From NCBI GenBank assembly GCA_017476265.1, contig JAFVAC010000068.1:1-37865 (forward strand): DNA of 37,865 nt, in the 5' to 3' direction. Below are positions 7,531-14,667 of the stretch, piece by piece. A program made the translations under genes and the position numbers. Under the pieces are notes generated by a model that was given only the letters and a program-made list of their open reading frames with translations, was not told where the DNA came from and did not search any database. The stretch is from Clostridia bacterium. GTDB taxonomy: Bacteria; Bacillota; Clostridia; Christensenellales; DTU072. Each line of letters begins with the position of its first letter. Positions within the stretch are counted from its first letter, which is position 1.

Positions 7531-7563
7531 GAAAAGTGCGGCTCCCGATAAGGGGAACCGCAC
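7531..7563 (-). terminator. Integrase terminator, repeat family copy 3
   Basis: Read leftwards: GTGCGG-TTCCCC-TTAT-CGGGAG-CCGCAC followed by TTTTC. Its hairpin core is identical to copy 1 at 5257-5284. It lies 18 bp after the integrase stop codon. Confidence 0.8.
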
Positions 7564-7581
7564 CCGTGCATTTGTGAAAGG

Positions 7582-8814
7582 TCAGTTTTTCTTGAACTGC
7601 TTTTCGAGTTTGTCCGTCGCCTGTTTGAAGAAGGTGCGGTCTACGCTGTTGTAGGTTTGGATCGTCGTTGTGACGTTCCTATGTCCCATCAGCATCTGAA
7701 TGATCTTGGGATTTTCTTGCATTTCAAAGAGCATCGTGCCGTAGGTGTGTCGCAGGGTGTGAAAATGGAAATGGTATTGCTCCAGTCCGTTCTCCTTCAT
7801 CAGTCGATTGAACATCGCTCTCGTTCCGTAATAGGTGCGGAGCGTTCCTTCGTTGGTGGAGAATACGATGTCTTCGGGCGCCAAGAAAGATATGCCCGTT
7901 TCCTTTTGCCGTTTTTTCCGTATCTCGCGCCATTCTTTCAGGATCGGCAACAGTATGTCGGGAATGGGTACTTCTCTTACGCTCGCCGCCGTTTTGGTGT
8001 CGGAGATGACCGTCTTGCGTTCCACTACCTTGTTGTGCTTGTCGATAGTCGGGATCTCGGTAATGGCGTTGTCCACGTTGATGATCTTGTTCTTGAAATC
8101 AATGTCCTTCCATTTCAGCGCAAGCGTTTCCCCGATACGCAAGCCGGCGAATAAACAGGTCATACATATCGGTTTCAGCAATTCGCTTTTCCCTATGGCT
8201 TTGATGAACTTCTCCCTTGCTTCGATGGGGATCGCCTTGTACTTTTCCGTCTTCTGTTCTTTATGCTCGGCGTTGGATTTGACGATGCAATCGGCGACGG
8301 GGTTGTCGTTTACGAATTTGCTTTTCTTGGCATAGGTAAAGAACTGGTTTAACAGGAACTTCACCTTGCGTACGGTCGCCAGCGCATAGCCGTTGTAGGT
8401 CATATTGTTGAGCAATGCCTGAATGGTGTTTGCGGTTATGTCGCGCAACTTCTTATCGCCGATTTGAGGATAGATATGAATGCGAGCTCGTATAAGGTCG
8501 GCTTCGTATGTTCTAGCCGAAACTTCGGCTTTTTTGAACGTTCTCATCCACTCCGCCATCAGGACTTGCAAATTATCGTTCTGCACCGAAGCGTGTCCGC
8601 CTTGCAATTTTTCATTGAGCACGGCGGTCATCTTGATGGCGACGTCCGTTCTCGTCGCGCCGTAAAAAACTTTTCTTATCCGTTTGCCTTCATTGTCATA
8701 GCCGAGAGTAACGGACGCCACCCATTTGCCATCCGCTCTTTGATAGATCGAACCCTCGTTGTTCCCACGTCGGGAGTCCTTCTTTTTCTTCTTGAAACTT
8801 TTTTTCTCAGCCAT
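7582..8814 (-). CDS. int: Tyrosine recombinase (integrase)
   Basis: This 410-aa enzyme would catalyse site-specific integration into, and excision from, tRNA-Thr. The catalytic residues are visible: Arg226 (FAGLRIGE), a candidate Lys274, His352-x-x-Arg355 (HTLRHTYG), His378 (LMGHRN) and nucleophile Tyr388 (TIQTYN). The N-terminus is very basic and continues into an arm-binding-type domain (NNEGSIYQRADGKWVASV, about 18-35), like integrases of Tn916-type and related elements; a SAM-like core-binding domain follows. It overlaps the excisionase gene by 8 bp on its 5' side and ends in its own terminator. Arm sites may be the TTGGCTACA repeats at both element ends. Confidence 0.95.
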   Translation of the reverse strand: MAEKKSFKKKKKDSRRGNNEGSIYQRADGKWVASVTLGYDNEGKRIRKVFYGATRTDVAIKMTAVLNEKLQGGHASVQNDNLQVLMAEWMRTFKKAEVSARTYEADLIRARIHIYPQIGDKKLRDITANTIQALLNNMTYNGYALATVRKVKFLLNQFFTYAKKSKFVNDNPVADCIVKSNAEHKEQKTEKYKAIPIEAREKFIKAIGKSELLKPICMTCLFAGLRIGETLALKWKDIDFKNKIINVDNAITEIPTIDKHNKVVERKTVISDTKTAASVREVPIPDILLPILKEWREIRKKRQKETGISFLAPEDIVFSTNEGTLRTYYGTRAMFNRLMKENGLEQYHFHFHTLRHTYGTMLFEMQENPKIIQMLMGHRNVTTTIQTYNSVDRTFFKQATDKLEKQFKKN

Positions 8815-9070
8815 GGTTATCCCCCAACATACTCTTCATCTGCCACGTAACAAACCCAAGGATACTCACCACTTGGCGATTGCCCACTCTCATCACGGGG
8901 AATCCGTCGCTTCTCATCATCGTGCGAACGTTATCCCGTCCGAGTCCCGTCAATTCCACCAATTCCTCGCAGTCGAGAAAGGCTTTCCCGTATTTGTCAC
9001 TCAATCGTTTTGTTTCGTTTGCTATTAACGTTTCAATAGTCGTTTGTTCTATTCTTTGTCTTGTATTCAA
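8807..9070 (-). CDS. Excisionase-like small DNA-binding protein
   Basis: 87 aa. The C-terminal half has a MerR/Xis-like winged-helix pattern: CEELVELTGLGRDNVRTMMR, then FPVMRVGNRQVVS. Such proteins bend DNA at the element ends and tip the integrase towards excision. Its stop codon overlaps the integrase start (8 bp), so the two are translationally coupled. The start is uncertain: the best candidate is TTG at 9070, with AAGGAG only 2 nt away. Confidence 0.75.
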   Translation of the reverse strand: MNTRQRIEQTTIETLIANETKRLSDKYGKAFLDCEELVELTGLGRDNVRTMMRSDGFPVMRVGNRQVVSILGFVTWQMKSMLGDNHG

Positions 9071-9100
9071 TACTCCTTATTCGGACTTCCTGCGAAACAC

Positions 9101-9145
9101 TTATTTCGCGTCCTTATTGCTTTGAATACTATGTTCTCTCTTCAT
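9101..9145 (-). CDS. Possible 14-aa peptide MKREHSIQSNKDAK
   Basis: A short reading frame with a strong AAGGAGG 6-7 nt before its ATG, lying between the RHH gene and the excisionase gene in the same direction. No family is recognised. It could be a leader peptide that tunes translation of the excisionase, or chance. Confidence 0.35.
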   Translation of the reverse strand: MKREHSIQSNKDAK

Positions 9146-9173
9146 TGCTTTTCCTCCTTATTTTGAAAAGATA

Positions 9174-9470
9174 TTAAGTATTCGGTTTTTTCTTTTCGAC
9201 GTCCTCTAAACCGATAAAGTCTGTTTTTGCGGATTGTCCCTCTTTCTTCGCGTCTGCGCCTGCCGCTATTTCCTTTAACTTCTCATATCCTGCGGCGATC
9301 AATTGTACTTTGGTAAATCCGCTCGTTTTCAAGAAAGCGTTTATCTCTTCAAAGAGCGGTCGGGGAATCATCGTTCCGAAATTGCCGCTCGCCTGCTTTC
9401 TCTTTTCTTTGTTCACTTCTTCGTACTTCCGTCTTGCCGTTCTCTGCGGTGTGTTCTCTTTCTTTTCCAT
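9174..9470 (-). CDS. Ribbon-helix-helix-like accessory protein
   Basis: 98 aa. Residues about 28-67 read as a short strand and two helices (NFGTMIPRPLFEEINAFLKT, then GFTKVQLIAAGYEKL), typical of Arc/CopG-type DNA-binding proteins. The N-terminus is very basic and the tail is charged. Proteins of this kind sit beside relaxase and integrase genes in Bacillota elements and may act as mobilisation accessory factors or repressors. AAAGGAG precedes the ATG; the TnpV-like gene ends 14 bp upstream. The family is inferred from pattern only. Confidence 0.65.
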   Translation of the reverse strand: MEKKENTPQRTARRKYEEVNKEKRKQASGNFGTMIPRPLFEEINAFLKTSGFTKVQLIAAGYEKLKEIAAGADAKKEGQSAKTDFIGLEDVEKKKPNT

Positions 9471-9484
9471 GGTCTTATTCTCCT

Positions 9485-9841
9485 TTAATCGACATATACG
9501 ATTTCGTTTAATATTTCTTCTTCAATGACGCGGTGCATCTCTTCCTGCACTCTCAAGTCGTGCATAAAGTCACCCGTCTTCCTATACTTATCTGACTTGG
9601 ACAGTTTCTCATACATAGCAGTCCACATCCTATCTGCCGCGGCGTCCACTCCGTGTAAGTATTCCGGTATATTCTCTATCGACCAGTCTACGTTGTGTTC
9701 TTCGAGATACTTCTTCGCAAGCGTTCCGTACTTCCCGTAAACGTGTTTAACCGGCTTGACAAGACTTTGATACACCAGTACTTCTTCCACGGTCAAACCC
9801 TCTCCGGCTTCGGCTTTTCTCATAATTTCTTGTTCGTTCAT
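9485..9841 (-). CDS. TnpV-like transposon-associated protein
   Basis: 118 aa. The layout resembles TnpV proteins of clostridial mobilisable elements: a GKYGTLAKKYLEEH block, a YLHGVDAAADRMW block and a C-terminal EEEILNEIVYVD. The biochemical role of that family is unknown to me. I start it at ATG 9841 because GGGAGG lies 6 nt upstream; a longer frame to 9904 would run through the promoter and operator. It is first in a leftward unit with the RHH gene, excisionase and integrase. Confidence 0.6.
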   Translation of the reverse strand: MNEQEIMRKAEAGEGLTVEEVLVYQSLVKPVKHVYGKYGTLAKKYLEEHNVDWSIENIPEYLHGVDAAADRMWTAMYEKLSKSDKYRKTGDFMHDLRVQEEMHRVIEEEILNEIVYVD

Positions 9842-9867
9842 CGTCAACCTCCCGAAAATGTTTAGTC

Positions 9868-9904
9868 GTATCAATACGATACAGTATATCTCTCGCTTTG
9901 TCAA
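9868..9904 (-). promoter_or_regulatory. Promoter of the tnpV-xis-int unit with overlapping palindrome
   Basis: Leftward -35 TTGACA (9904-9899), 17-bp spacer, -10 TATCGT (9881-9876). The palindrome GTATC-N5-GATAC (9868-9882) covers the -10 and could be a repressor site, for example for the RHH protein (inference). Confidence 0.6.
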
Positions 9905-9929
9905 GCTCTTTTTTTGAATTTTTTAAGAA

Positions 9930-11093
9930 TTATTTGCTTGATACATTTTGACTGTTTTTCCCCTCCTTTTCTTTTTCTTTCTCTTTTTCGATTTCCTCTT
10001 TTATTTCGTCCACGCGGCTACGAGATAAGGGAACGGGCTGATCGAACATATCCACGAAAGGTTGAAAGACGCTTGTTGCACGGAAGAACACTCGTCCGAA
10101 CGCTTCCGGTTCTCGCTCGCGGATCATTGTTATTCCTTTGATCGCCGTCTGACATCTCGCCTCTATCCCTTGCAGTCGTTTCGTTTCTTGGAACAGATCC
10201 GCGCTATCCTTTGCAAGGCGGGTGTTCTCTTCCTGCAATCGCTTGTTCTCGACGGTCAAAGCGACGACTTGTTCTTTCAATCCTCTTCTTCCGTGGGCGA
10301 CGTCGCCGTTCTTTGCGTCCTCTAACGCTTGGGAATAATCCGCTTCCTTGTCCCGCTCGGCTACGATCTGTTCTTTTTCCGCTCTCGCTTCTTTGATCTT
10401 TTCTCTTGTTTCGTTGAGATGTTCCTCAGCTATGGCGTTGGCTTCTTTCAAGTCCTCGTTCTCGGCTCTTGCGTCGGCGGTGATCTCTTCGGCTTGGCTC
10501 TCGGCTTGTTCGACGATCTTCTTCGCTTTGAACTCCGCTGTGGACAAATGTTTCGTCTGACTTCCTTCTTTTCCTCTTTCCAAATGCCACTTCGGTTCCA
10601 ACCACTCATATAGATTAGTCTGTAAATCCCGTAACGATTGCGGACAGAATAACTCTTTGGCGCACAGCCGTTTGTCCGGCATAAAGGGAATAAGGTTTAA
10701 GTGCAAATGCGGATTTGTTTCATCCATGTGGACAATGGCGGATATGATGTTCTCTTCTCCGTAGGTGTGGACAAAATACTTGGTTGCGTCGGTGAAGAGT
10801 TCCCGTTGCTCTTCCGGTGACAGATGAGTGAAGTACGGACCGTCCGAACCGAACGAAAATGAACTCATCAGAACGGCGTCTTTTCGCGGCTTCCTATGTT
10901 CTTGCGCGAGCCTCATATTGATGTACTCGGTGTAACTCATATCTCGTTTGATGATGTGGTAGTTATTGTGTGTGCGCGTAGCGTCAATTTGCGGATTACT
11001 CGCTTCATAGGTTTCGTCCCGTTCGTTTTCTTTTTCGATGGGGGCGACTTCGTTTTTATGGTATTTCTCCATGTGACATGAAACGTATGAAAT
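9930..11093 (-). CDS. MobV-family relaxase, probable AUU start
   Basis: Relaxase of the Pre/Mob type, which nicks oriT and leads the strand into a recipient. The three-His metal motif is present: HMDETNPHLH (122-131). N-terminal family signatures include SNPQID and THNNYHI; a long charged coiled coil fills the C-terminal half (about 190-330). I start at ATT 11093: it gives ISYVSCHMEKY, which lines up from residue 1 with pMV158 MobM (MSYMVARMQKM, from memory). GGAGG lies 8 nt upstream and the only ATG is 7 codons inside, without an SD. An in-frame TAA lies 15 nt further upstream of the ATT. Where MobM has catalytic His22 (KHNER), this protein has Glu22 (KENER). Length 387 aa. oriT lies about 50 bp upstream. 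Confidence 0.88.
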   Translation of the reverse strand: MSYVSCHMEKYHKNEVAPIEKENERDETYEASNPQIDATRTHNNYHIIKRDMSYTEYINMRLAQEHRKPRKDAVLMSSFSFGSDGPYFTHLSPEEQRELFTDATKYFVHTYGEENIISAIVHMDETNPHLHLNLIPFMPDKRLCAKELFCPQSLRDLQTNLYEWLEPKWHLERGKEGSQTKHLSTAEFKAKKIVEQAESQAEEITADARAENEDLKEANAIAEEHLNETREKIKEARAEKEQIVAERDKEADYSQALEDAKNGDVAHGRRGLKEQVVALTVENKRLQEENTRLAKDSADLFQETKRLQGIEARCQTAIKGITMIREREPEAFGRVFFRATSVFQPFVDMFDQPVPLSRSRVDEIKEEIEKEKEKEKEGKNSQNVSSK

Positions 11094-11144
11094 AGTTTTT
11101 TCCTCCTCTTACAATGATTTTTCGGTGGACAAAAAGCCTCGCAG

Positions 11145-11185
11145 AGCCCACACTTTGCGGAGCAAAGTATAGTGGGCTATACTTT
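11145..11185. other. oriT of pMV158/MobV type
   Basis: AGCCCAC (11145-11151) pairs with GTGGGCT (11172-11178), and ACTTT/AAAGT pair inside it. Overlapping this is a perfect 9-bp inverted repeat AAAGTATAG-TGGG-CTATACTTT (11164-11185). This closely matches the pMV158 oriT (AAAGTATAGTGTG/TTATACTTTA, from memory). By analogy the nick would fall after G11176 on the + strand. Confidence 0.8.
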
Positions 11186-11205
11186 TGTCCTCGCAGTTTC
11201 TTCGA

Positions 11206-11280
11206 TTATGCTTTTTCGTCCAAAAATTTGCTTACGGTTTTACTCTTGATTCGAGCCTTTAACGACCGCTCGAAAGTCAT
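11206..11280 (-). CDS. Possible 24-aa basic peptide
   Basis: Begins MTFERSLKARIK and is rich in Lys/Arg. Its ATG overlaps the stop codon of a 6-codon frame (MNMIVE) that has AAAGGA 5 nt upstream, so it could be translated by coupling. It lies just upstream of oriT. No family recognised. Confidence 0.3.
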   Translation of the reverse strand: MTFERSLKARIKSKTVSKFLDEKA

Positions 11281-11787
11281 TCTACAATCATATTCATCAC
11301 CATCCTTTCAGCCACAAAAGGGCATAAAAAAGCCGCCGATATATCCTACCGCCGACTTCGTTATTTACTGTTAAGTTGTCGTCATTCCCGTCTTGATTAC
11401 GTCATCAATTACACCTCCTTTGCTATTTGAATATGCGAAAACGGAAGTCCCGTCGAACTCCCGTAAACGTCAATTATTTCTTGTATACTCTATTTTTTGT
11501 ACGCCAAAAAGAACCATCAACGCTCCCCGAAAAATCACTTATCGTGATTACCATCGGAAAACTCCGGCTTCTTTACTTTGTCGGTATTTGCGCATACCAA
11601 CAAAATCCGTCGTCGCAATCCGTTTTATCGTCTATAACAGATCGCTCGGGTGTACTTGGACGAACATGCTATTTCGCCCAAAGCGTATGCTTCGCCAACC
11701 CTCTAATGAGGGCTTCATCTCAAATATTCGATTTTACTCGAACATTTTCCTACGCGAAAACAGTATATCATTCTTTTTCTTTCTCGT
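11281..11787 (-). other. Region of tiny overlapping reading frames, no normal gene
   Basis: No credible gene of normal size. Leftward it holds a run of very short frames: 18 aa (MIYCFRVGK start), 28 aa (11632-11718, MKPSLEGWRS start), 15 aa (MRKYRQSKEAGVFRW) and 26 aa (11474-11554). Two pairs overlap as ATGA or ATGGTAA. There is also an AAAGGAGG before an ATT-started 12-codon frame near 11400. It may be a mosaic leader region or a decayed gene. Confidence 0.35.
11474..11554 (-). CDS. Possible 26-aa peptide
   Basis: Begins MVITISDFSGSVDG. CGGAG lies 7 nt before the ATG, which overlaps the stop of the preceding 15-aa frame (ATGGTAA). No family recognised; may be non-functional. Confidence 0.3.
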   Translation of the reverse strand: MVITISDFSGSVDGSFWRTKNRVYKK

Positions 11788-11829
11788 AAAGTCTAAGGTG
11801 TCCGCAATAACGGACACCTTAGACTTTTT
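11788..11829 (+). terminator. Strong intrinsic terminator at the end of the defence operon
   Basis: A 17-bp perfect stem (11788-11804 with 11811-11827), loop CAATAA, with the T tail better on the + strand. It lies 120 bp beyond the end of the leftward defence operon and could stop transcripts from both directions. Confidence 0.75.
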
Positions 11830-11948
11830 CGTACCATTTTCGGTTCAATAATTAATTTGGATATTATTTTACTTCCCCAACATACTTTTTTATTGCTATG
11901 ATTACAGTATATATTTCTTTATTTATAGAATTTAAATGTATTTATTGA

Positions 11949-13724
11949 TTAATTAAAAGTGTTAAACTCCTCATATTCTATTATATACTCTTTACATTTT
12001 ATTTCGCTGTTTATTATTTTTTTTTCTACTCCACAATTATATAATAATAGTATATTTTTAAAGTATCCATCTAAATCCATCAACGTATTATAGTGATTGG
12101 TTGATTTAATTATTTGGTCAAAAATATCCCAACTAACAACAGGAATTTGTGTATGGTTTTGTACACCCAAAAAATAATTACTGCTTGTAATAACTATAGG
12201 AATTATTTTTTCTATTTGTCTCTTTTGTTGACATATATCGTTTTTTTTCAATATAGAATACAGTAAACAACTATCGCTTTTCAACCTTTGATATGAATAA
12301 TTAACTTGAGCTAATGCTTCGTCAACCGATTGCTTCGCTTTCCAAATTTCATATCGACTTCTCCCACTATTTGCCAGTTTTATTTGCCCTATTAAAACTA
12401 TACCCTTATTATATGCAATTAAATCAACATCTGTTCTAATCCTTTTCCCTTCCTTCATTTTTATGGGGAATGGTACTACTGCCCATCCCTGATCCTTTAA
12501 TATTCTTCGAATAAGATGTTCATAAACTTCTTTCCCAAAATAATTTACATTACTTCCAATTTCACTTTTCCCTTTTGCATTCAATGTTATTTTTTTTGCA
12601 ATTTCAACAATACTTAAATCCAAATCGAATTGCCATCGGCCTAAAACTATTTTATCTCCAATAACCAAGTAATGCCTGTTAAAAGCATTATCAGACACAA
12701 TTAAATTATAATAATCCTCAAATTGTTTATCATCAATTAGATTTCCCCCTAGCATATTTTTTTTAATGTCTTTCTTATTGATTAACTCCATTGTTTTATT
12801 AGTAAAAAAATATAAAATTAGGAAACGGGTATAAATATATGATAAGATAGAAAGAATAAAAGATTGAAAATTTCCTGTCAAAAAATAAAAAATATCCGTT
12901 GTATTTCTAATAGAAAACTGGGATTTCAACAAATTAAAAATAACCTCTTTTTTCTCTTCATCGTTATCCAATAAAAAACTGTATCGACAAATAATACATT
13001 TATAAAACGATTCAATAATGCCCGTATCTTCTTCTTCAATTCTTTTTTTAACAATCAGATTATGGTATAATACACCACATTGTAAGCCGTATTCAAAATC
13101 AGGATGTAATATTTTTAATTTTACATAAGGAATTCCATCTATTAATTTTATTTGTTCTATGTACTCTGAATTAAAACTAATTGCGTCGTATTTTTCGATA
13201 ATCGCACCATATTTTATAGCTTCTTTATATGCATTATCAATCCATTTTTTACTTTTTAAATAAATACTTTCTAAATCAACTGAAAGATTATAACCTATTA
13301 TCCCAATGTCATCATTAAGATTCTTTTTTGCGACTTCTATTAAAATTTGTTTGGCAGTTTCAATAATATTAGGGTGATCAAAAACATATGCTCCTAAGCA
13401 ATAATAAAAAACCGTCATCGATCCTGAAAAAACTTTTACAATAAGAGATGAAATATTTTCCTTTATTCTTTCTGTTATCGGAATAAAAAATTGCAAAAAT
13501 TGATATGTTTTTTCTATCTGATCACTCAACAAAGAATAATTTGATTGTAAAATATCAATTAGTTTCTTTTTCTGAGTTGCCGTTAATTTTTCATTTCTAT
13601 AAATCTTCTCAACAATTCTTTTAGCTAATAATCTATCGAGTCTACAATTAATTTTTTCTAACACTATTTTTTCACATGTAAAATAATCTGAAGTAGATAA
13701 TAAATTAAAAAACTGCACACCCAT
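11949..13724 (-). CDS. Large PD-(D/E)xK-like effector, last gene of the defence operon
   Basis: 591 aa, unrecognised over its first 380 residues (helical, with hydrophobic patches at about 285-308). The C-terminal third looks like a restriction-type nuclease fold: helix GKEVYEHLIRRILKDQGW (397-414), then RTDVDLIAYNKG and IVLIGQIK, giving Asp432/Asp434 and Gln447-x-Lys449. Gln in place of the usual Asp/Glu occurs in some such nucleases but may mean altered or absent cleavage. It starts 18 bp after the PLD gene and shares the leftward operon with the phosphorothioation genes. The likely role is DNA damage of unmodified invading DNA or recognition of it. Family assignment is inference; the gene itself is clear. 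Confidence 0.8.
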   Translation of the reverse strand: MGVQFFNLLSTSDYFTCEKIVLEKINCRLDRLLAKRIVEKIYRNEKLTATQKKKLIDILQSNYSLLSDQIEKTYQFLQFFIPITERIKENISSLIVKVFSGSMTVFYYCLGAYVFDHPNIIETAKQILIEVAKKNLNDDIGIIGYNLSVDLESIYLKSKKWIDNAYKEAIKYGAIIEKYDAISFNSEYIEQIKLIDGIPYVKLKILHPDFEYGLQCGVLYHNLIVKKRIEEEDTGIIESFYKCIICRYSFLLDNDEEKKEVIFNLLKSQFSIRNTTDIFYFLTGNFQSFILSILSYIYTRFLILYFFTNKTMELINKKDIKKNMLGGNLIDDKQFEDYYNLIVSDNAFNRHYLVIGDKIVLGRWQFDLDLSIVEIAKKITLNAKGKSEIGSNVNYFGKEVYEHLIRRILKDQGWAVVPFPIKMKEGKRIRTDVDLIAYNKGIVLIGQIKLANSGRSRYEIWKAKQSVDEALAQVNYSYQRLKSDSCLLYSILKKNDICQQKRQIEKIIPIVITSSNYFLGVQNHTQIPVVSWDIFDQIIKSTNHYNTLMDLDGYFKNILLLYNCGVEKKIINSEIKCKEYIIEYEEFNTFN

Positions 13725-13742
13725 TCTGACTCTATTATCCCT

Positions 13743-14654
13743 CTATTGTCGCAAAAAAACCCTTTGAGAATGTTTAGGTATATCAATTTTAATAAAATCA
13801 AAATCAAAGTATGAAATCCATCCCAACAAGTTAGCTAATAAATCCTTCACCTCTTTTCTGTATGGTTTAGGATCATTGATTAGCGCATTATGCAATTTTG
13901 CAGAAAGCTCCCCAAAATAGCATTCCTTGTTTTCTTTTTCGCTTACAGTTTTATATAGCCACGTAAAAGCTTTACTCCATCTAAATGCTTGTTTGATTCT
14001 TTCTTTATCAACGTTTCCCGACAATTCAAGGAATTCATACTCTTGAATTTCCGATGATGGTGCCGGAACTTGTGGGAAATCATATGTAAACAATACACTC
14101 GTATCTGGTATAAACCTGTCTGATATGTTTTTATTCCAGCTTAATGACCTCGTTTCAGAAATACTTTCATGAGTAAAATTTGATATATCTTCTTTCATTG
14201 AATCATATAATTTATCCGTCATTAAAACTGCCGAGGCAAATAAAGCATCAACCTTTTTCAGATCATCTCCCTCTATCTGAGAAAAATCAGCCAACTCATA
14301 ATTGCCCAAGCAATTCAATCCAAGGCCTCGATTTGTTAAGTTCCCACTTCCCAAGATATATCTTTTTTTATCAAAAATATATGTTTTTGCATGTAAATCA
14401 AACCGAATATATAGTTCCCAACCATTTATTCTGCAATACTCAAAGAGATCTAAATCGGTCGCCCCATTGATAATATCACCCGGCAAAAAACGTACAAGAA
14501 GTTTTTTGCTTCTTAAAACATGTTTTATGTTGTCATCTACATATTTAACAGCATCTTTTTTACAAAATGCCGATACAACATGTAGTTCATCTGTTACATT
14601 AGAGATTTCTTCTACAAGTTTTTTATTGAATTCTGCTGTAGTTAAAAAAGACAT
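13743..14654 (-). CDS. Phospholipase D-family nuclease
   Basis: 303 aa from the ATG at 14654, chosen because AAGGA lies upstream and this avoids overlap with the preceding gene (13-bp gap); a longer frame reaches 14705. One HKD motif is complete: HAKTYIFD (88-95; His88, Lys90, Asp95) followed by GSGN (102-105). The single motif implies a dimeric active site, as in Nuc/BfiI-type nucleases. The C-terminal 150 residues are unassigned. It lies between the GHKL ATPase and the PD-(D/E)xK-like gene. The likely role is a DNA nuclease subunit of the phosphorothioate-dependent effector. PLD-type nucleases occur in other defence systems, for example DrmC of DISARM. Confidence 0.85.
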   Translation of the reverse strand: MSFLTTAEFNKKLVEEISNVTDELHVVSAFCKKDAVKYVDDNIKHVLRSKKLLVRFLPGDIINGATDLDLFEYCRINGWELYIRFDLHAKTYIFDKKRYILGSGNLTNRGLGLNCLGNYELADFSQIEGDDLKKVDALFASAVLMTDKLYDSMKEDISNFTHESISETRSLSWNKNISDRFIPDTSVLFTYDFPQVPAPSSEIQEYEFLELSGNVDKERIKQAFRWSKAFTWLYKTVSEKENKECYFGELSAKLHNALINDPKPYRKEVKDLLANLLGWISYFDFDFIKIDIPKHSQRVFLRQ

Positions 14655-14667
14655 ATTACTTGTTTCC

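Noticed and set aside
11393..11851. 152-aa rightward reading frame before the terminator at 11788
   Set aside because: It has no SD and a composition unlike a protein (scattered Cys, Phe, Ser and Arg runs), and it runs through the terminator stem. The tiny leftward frames are at least as plausible.
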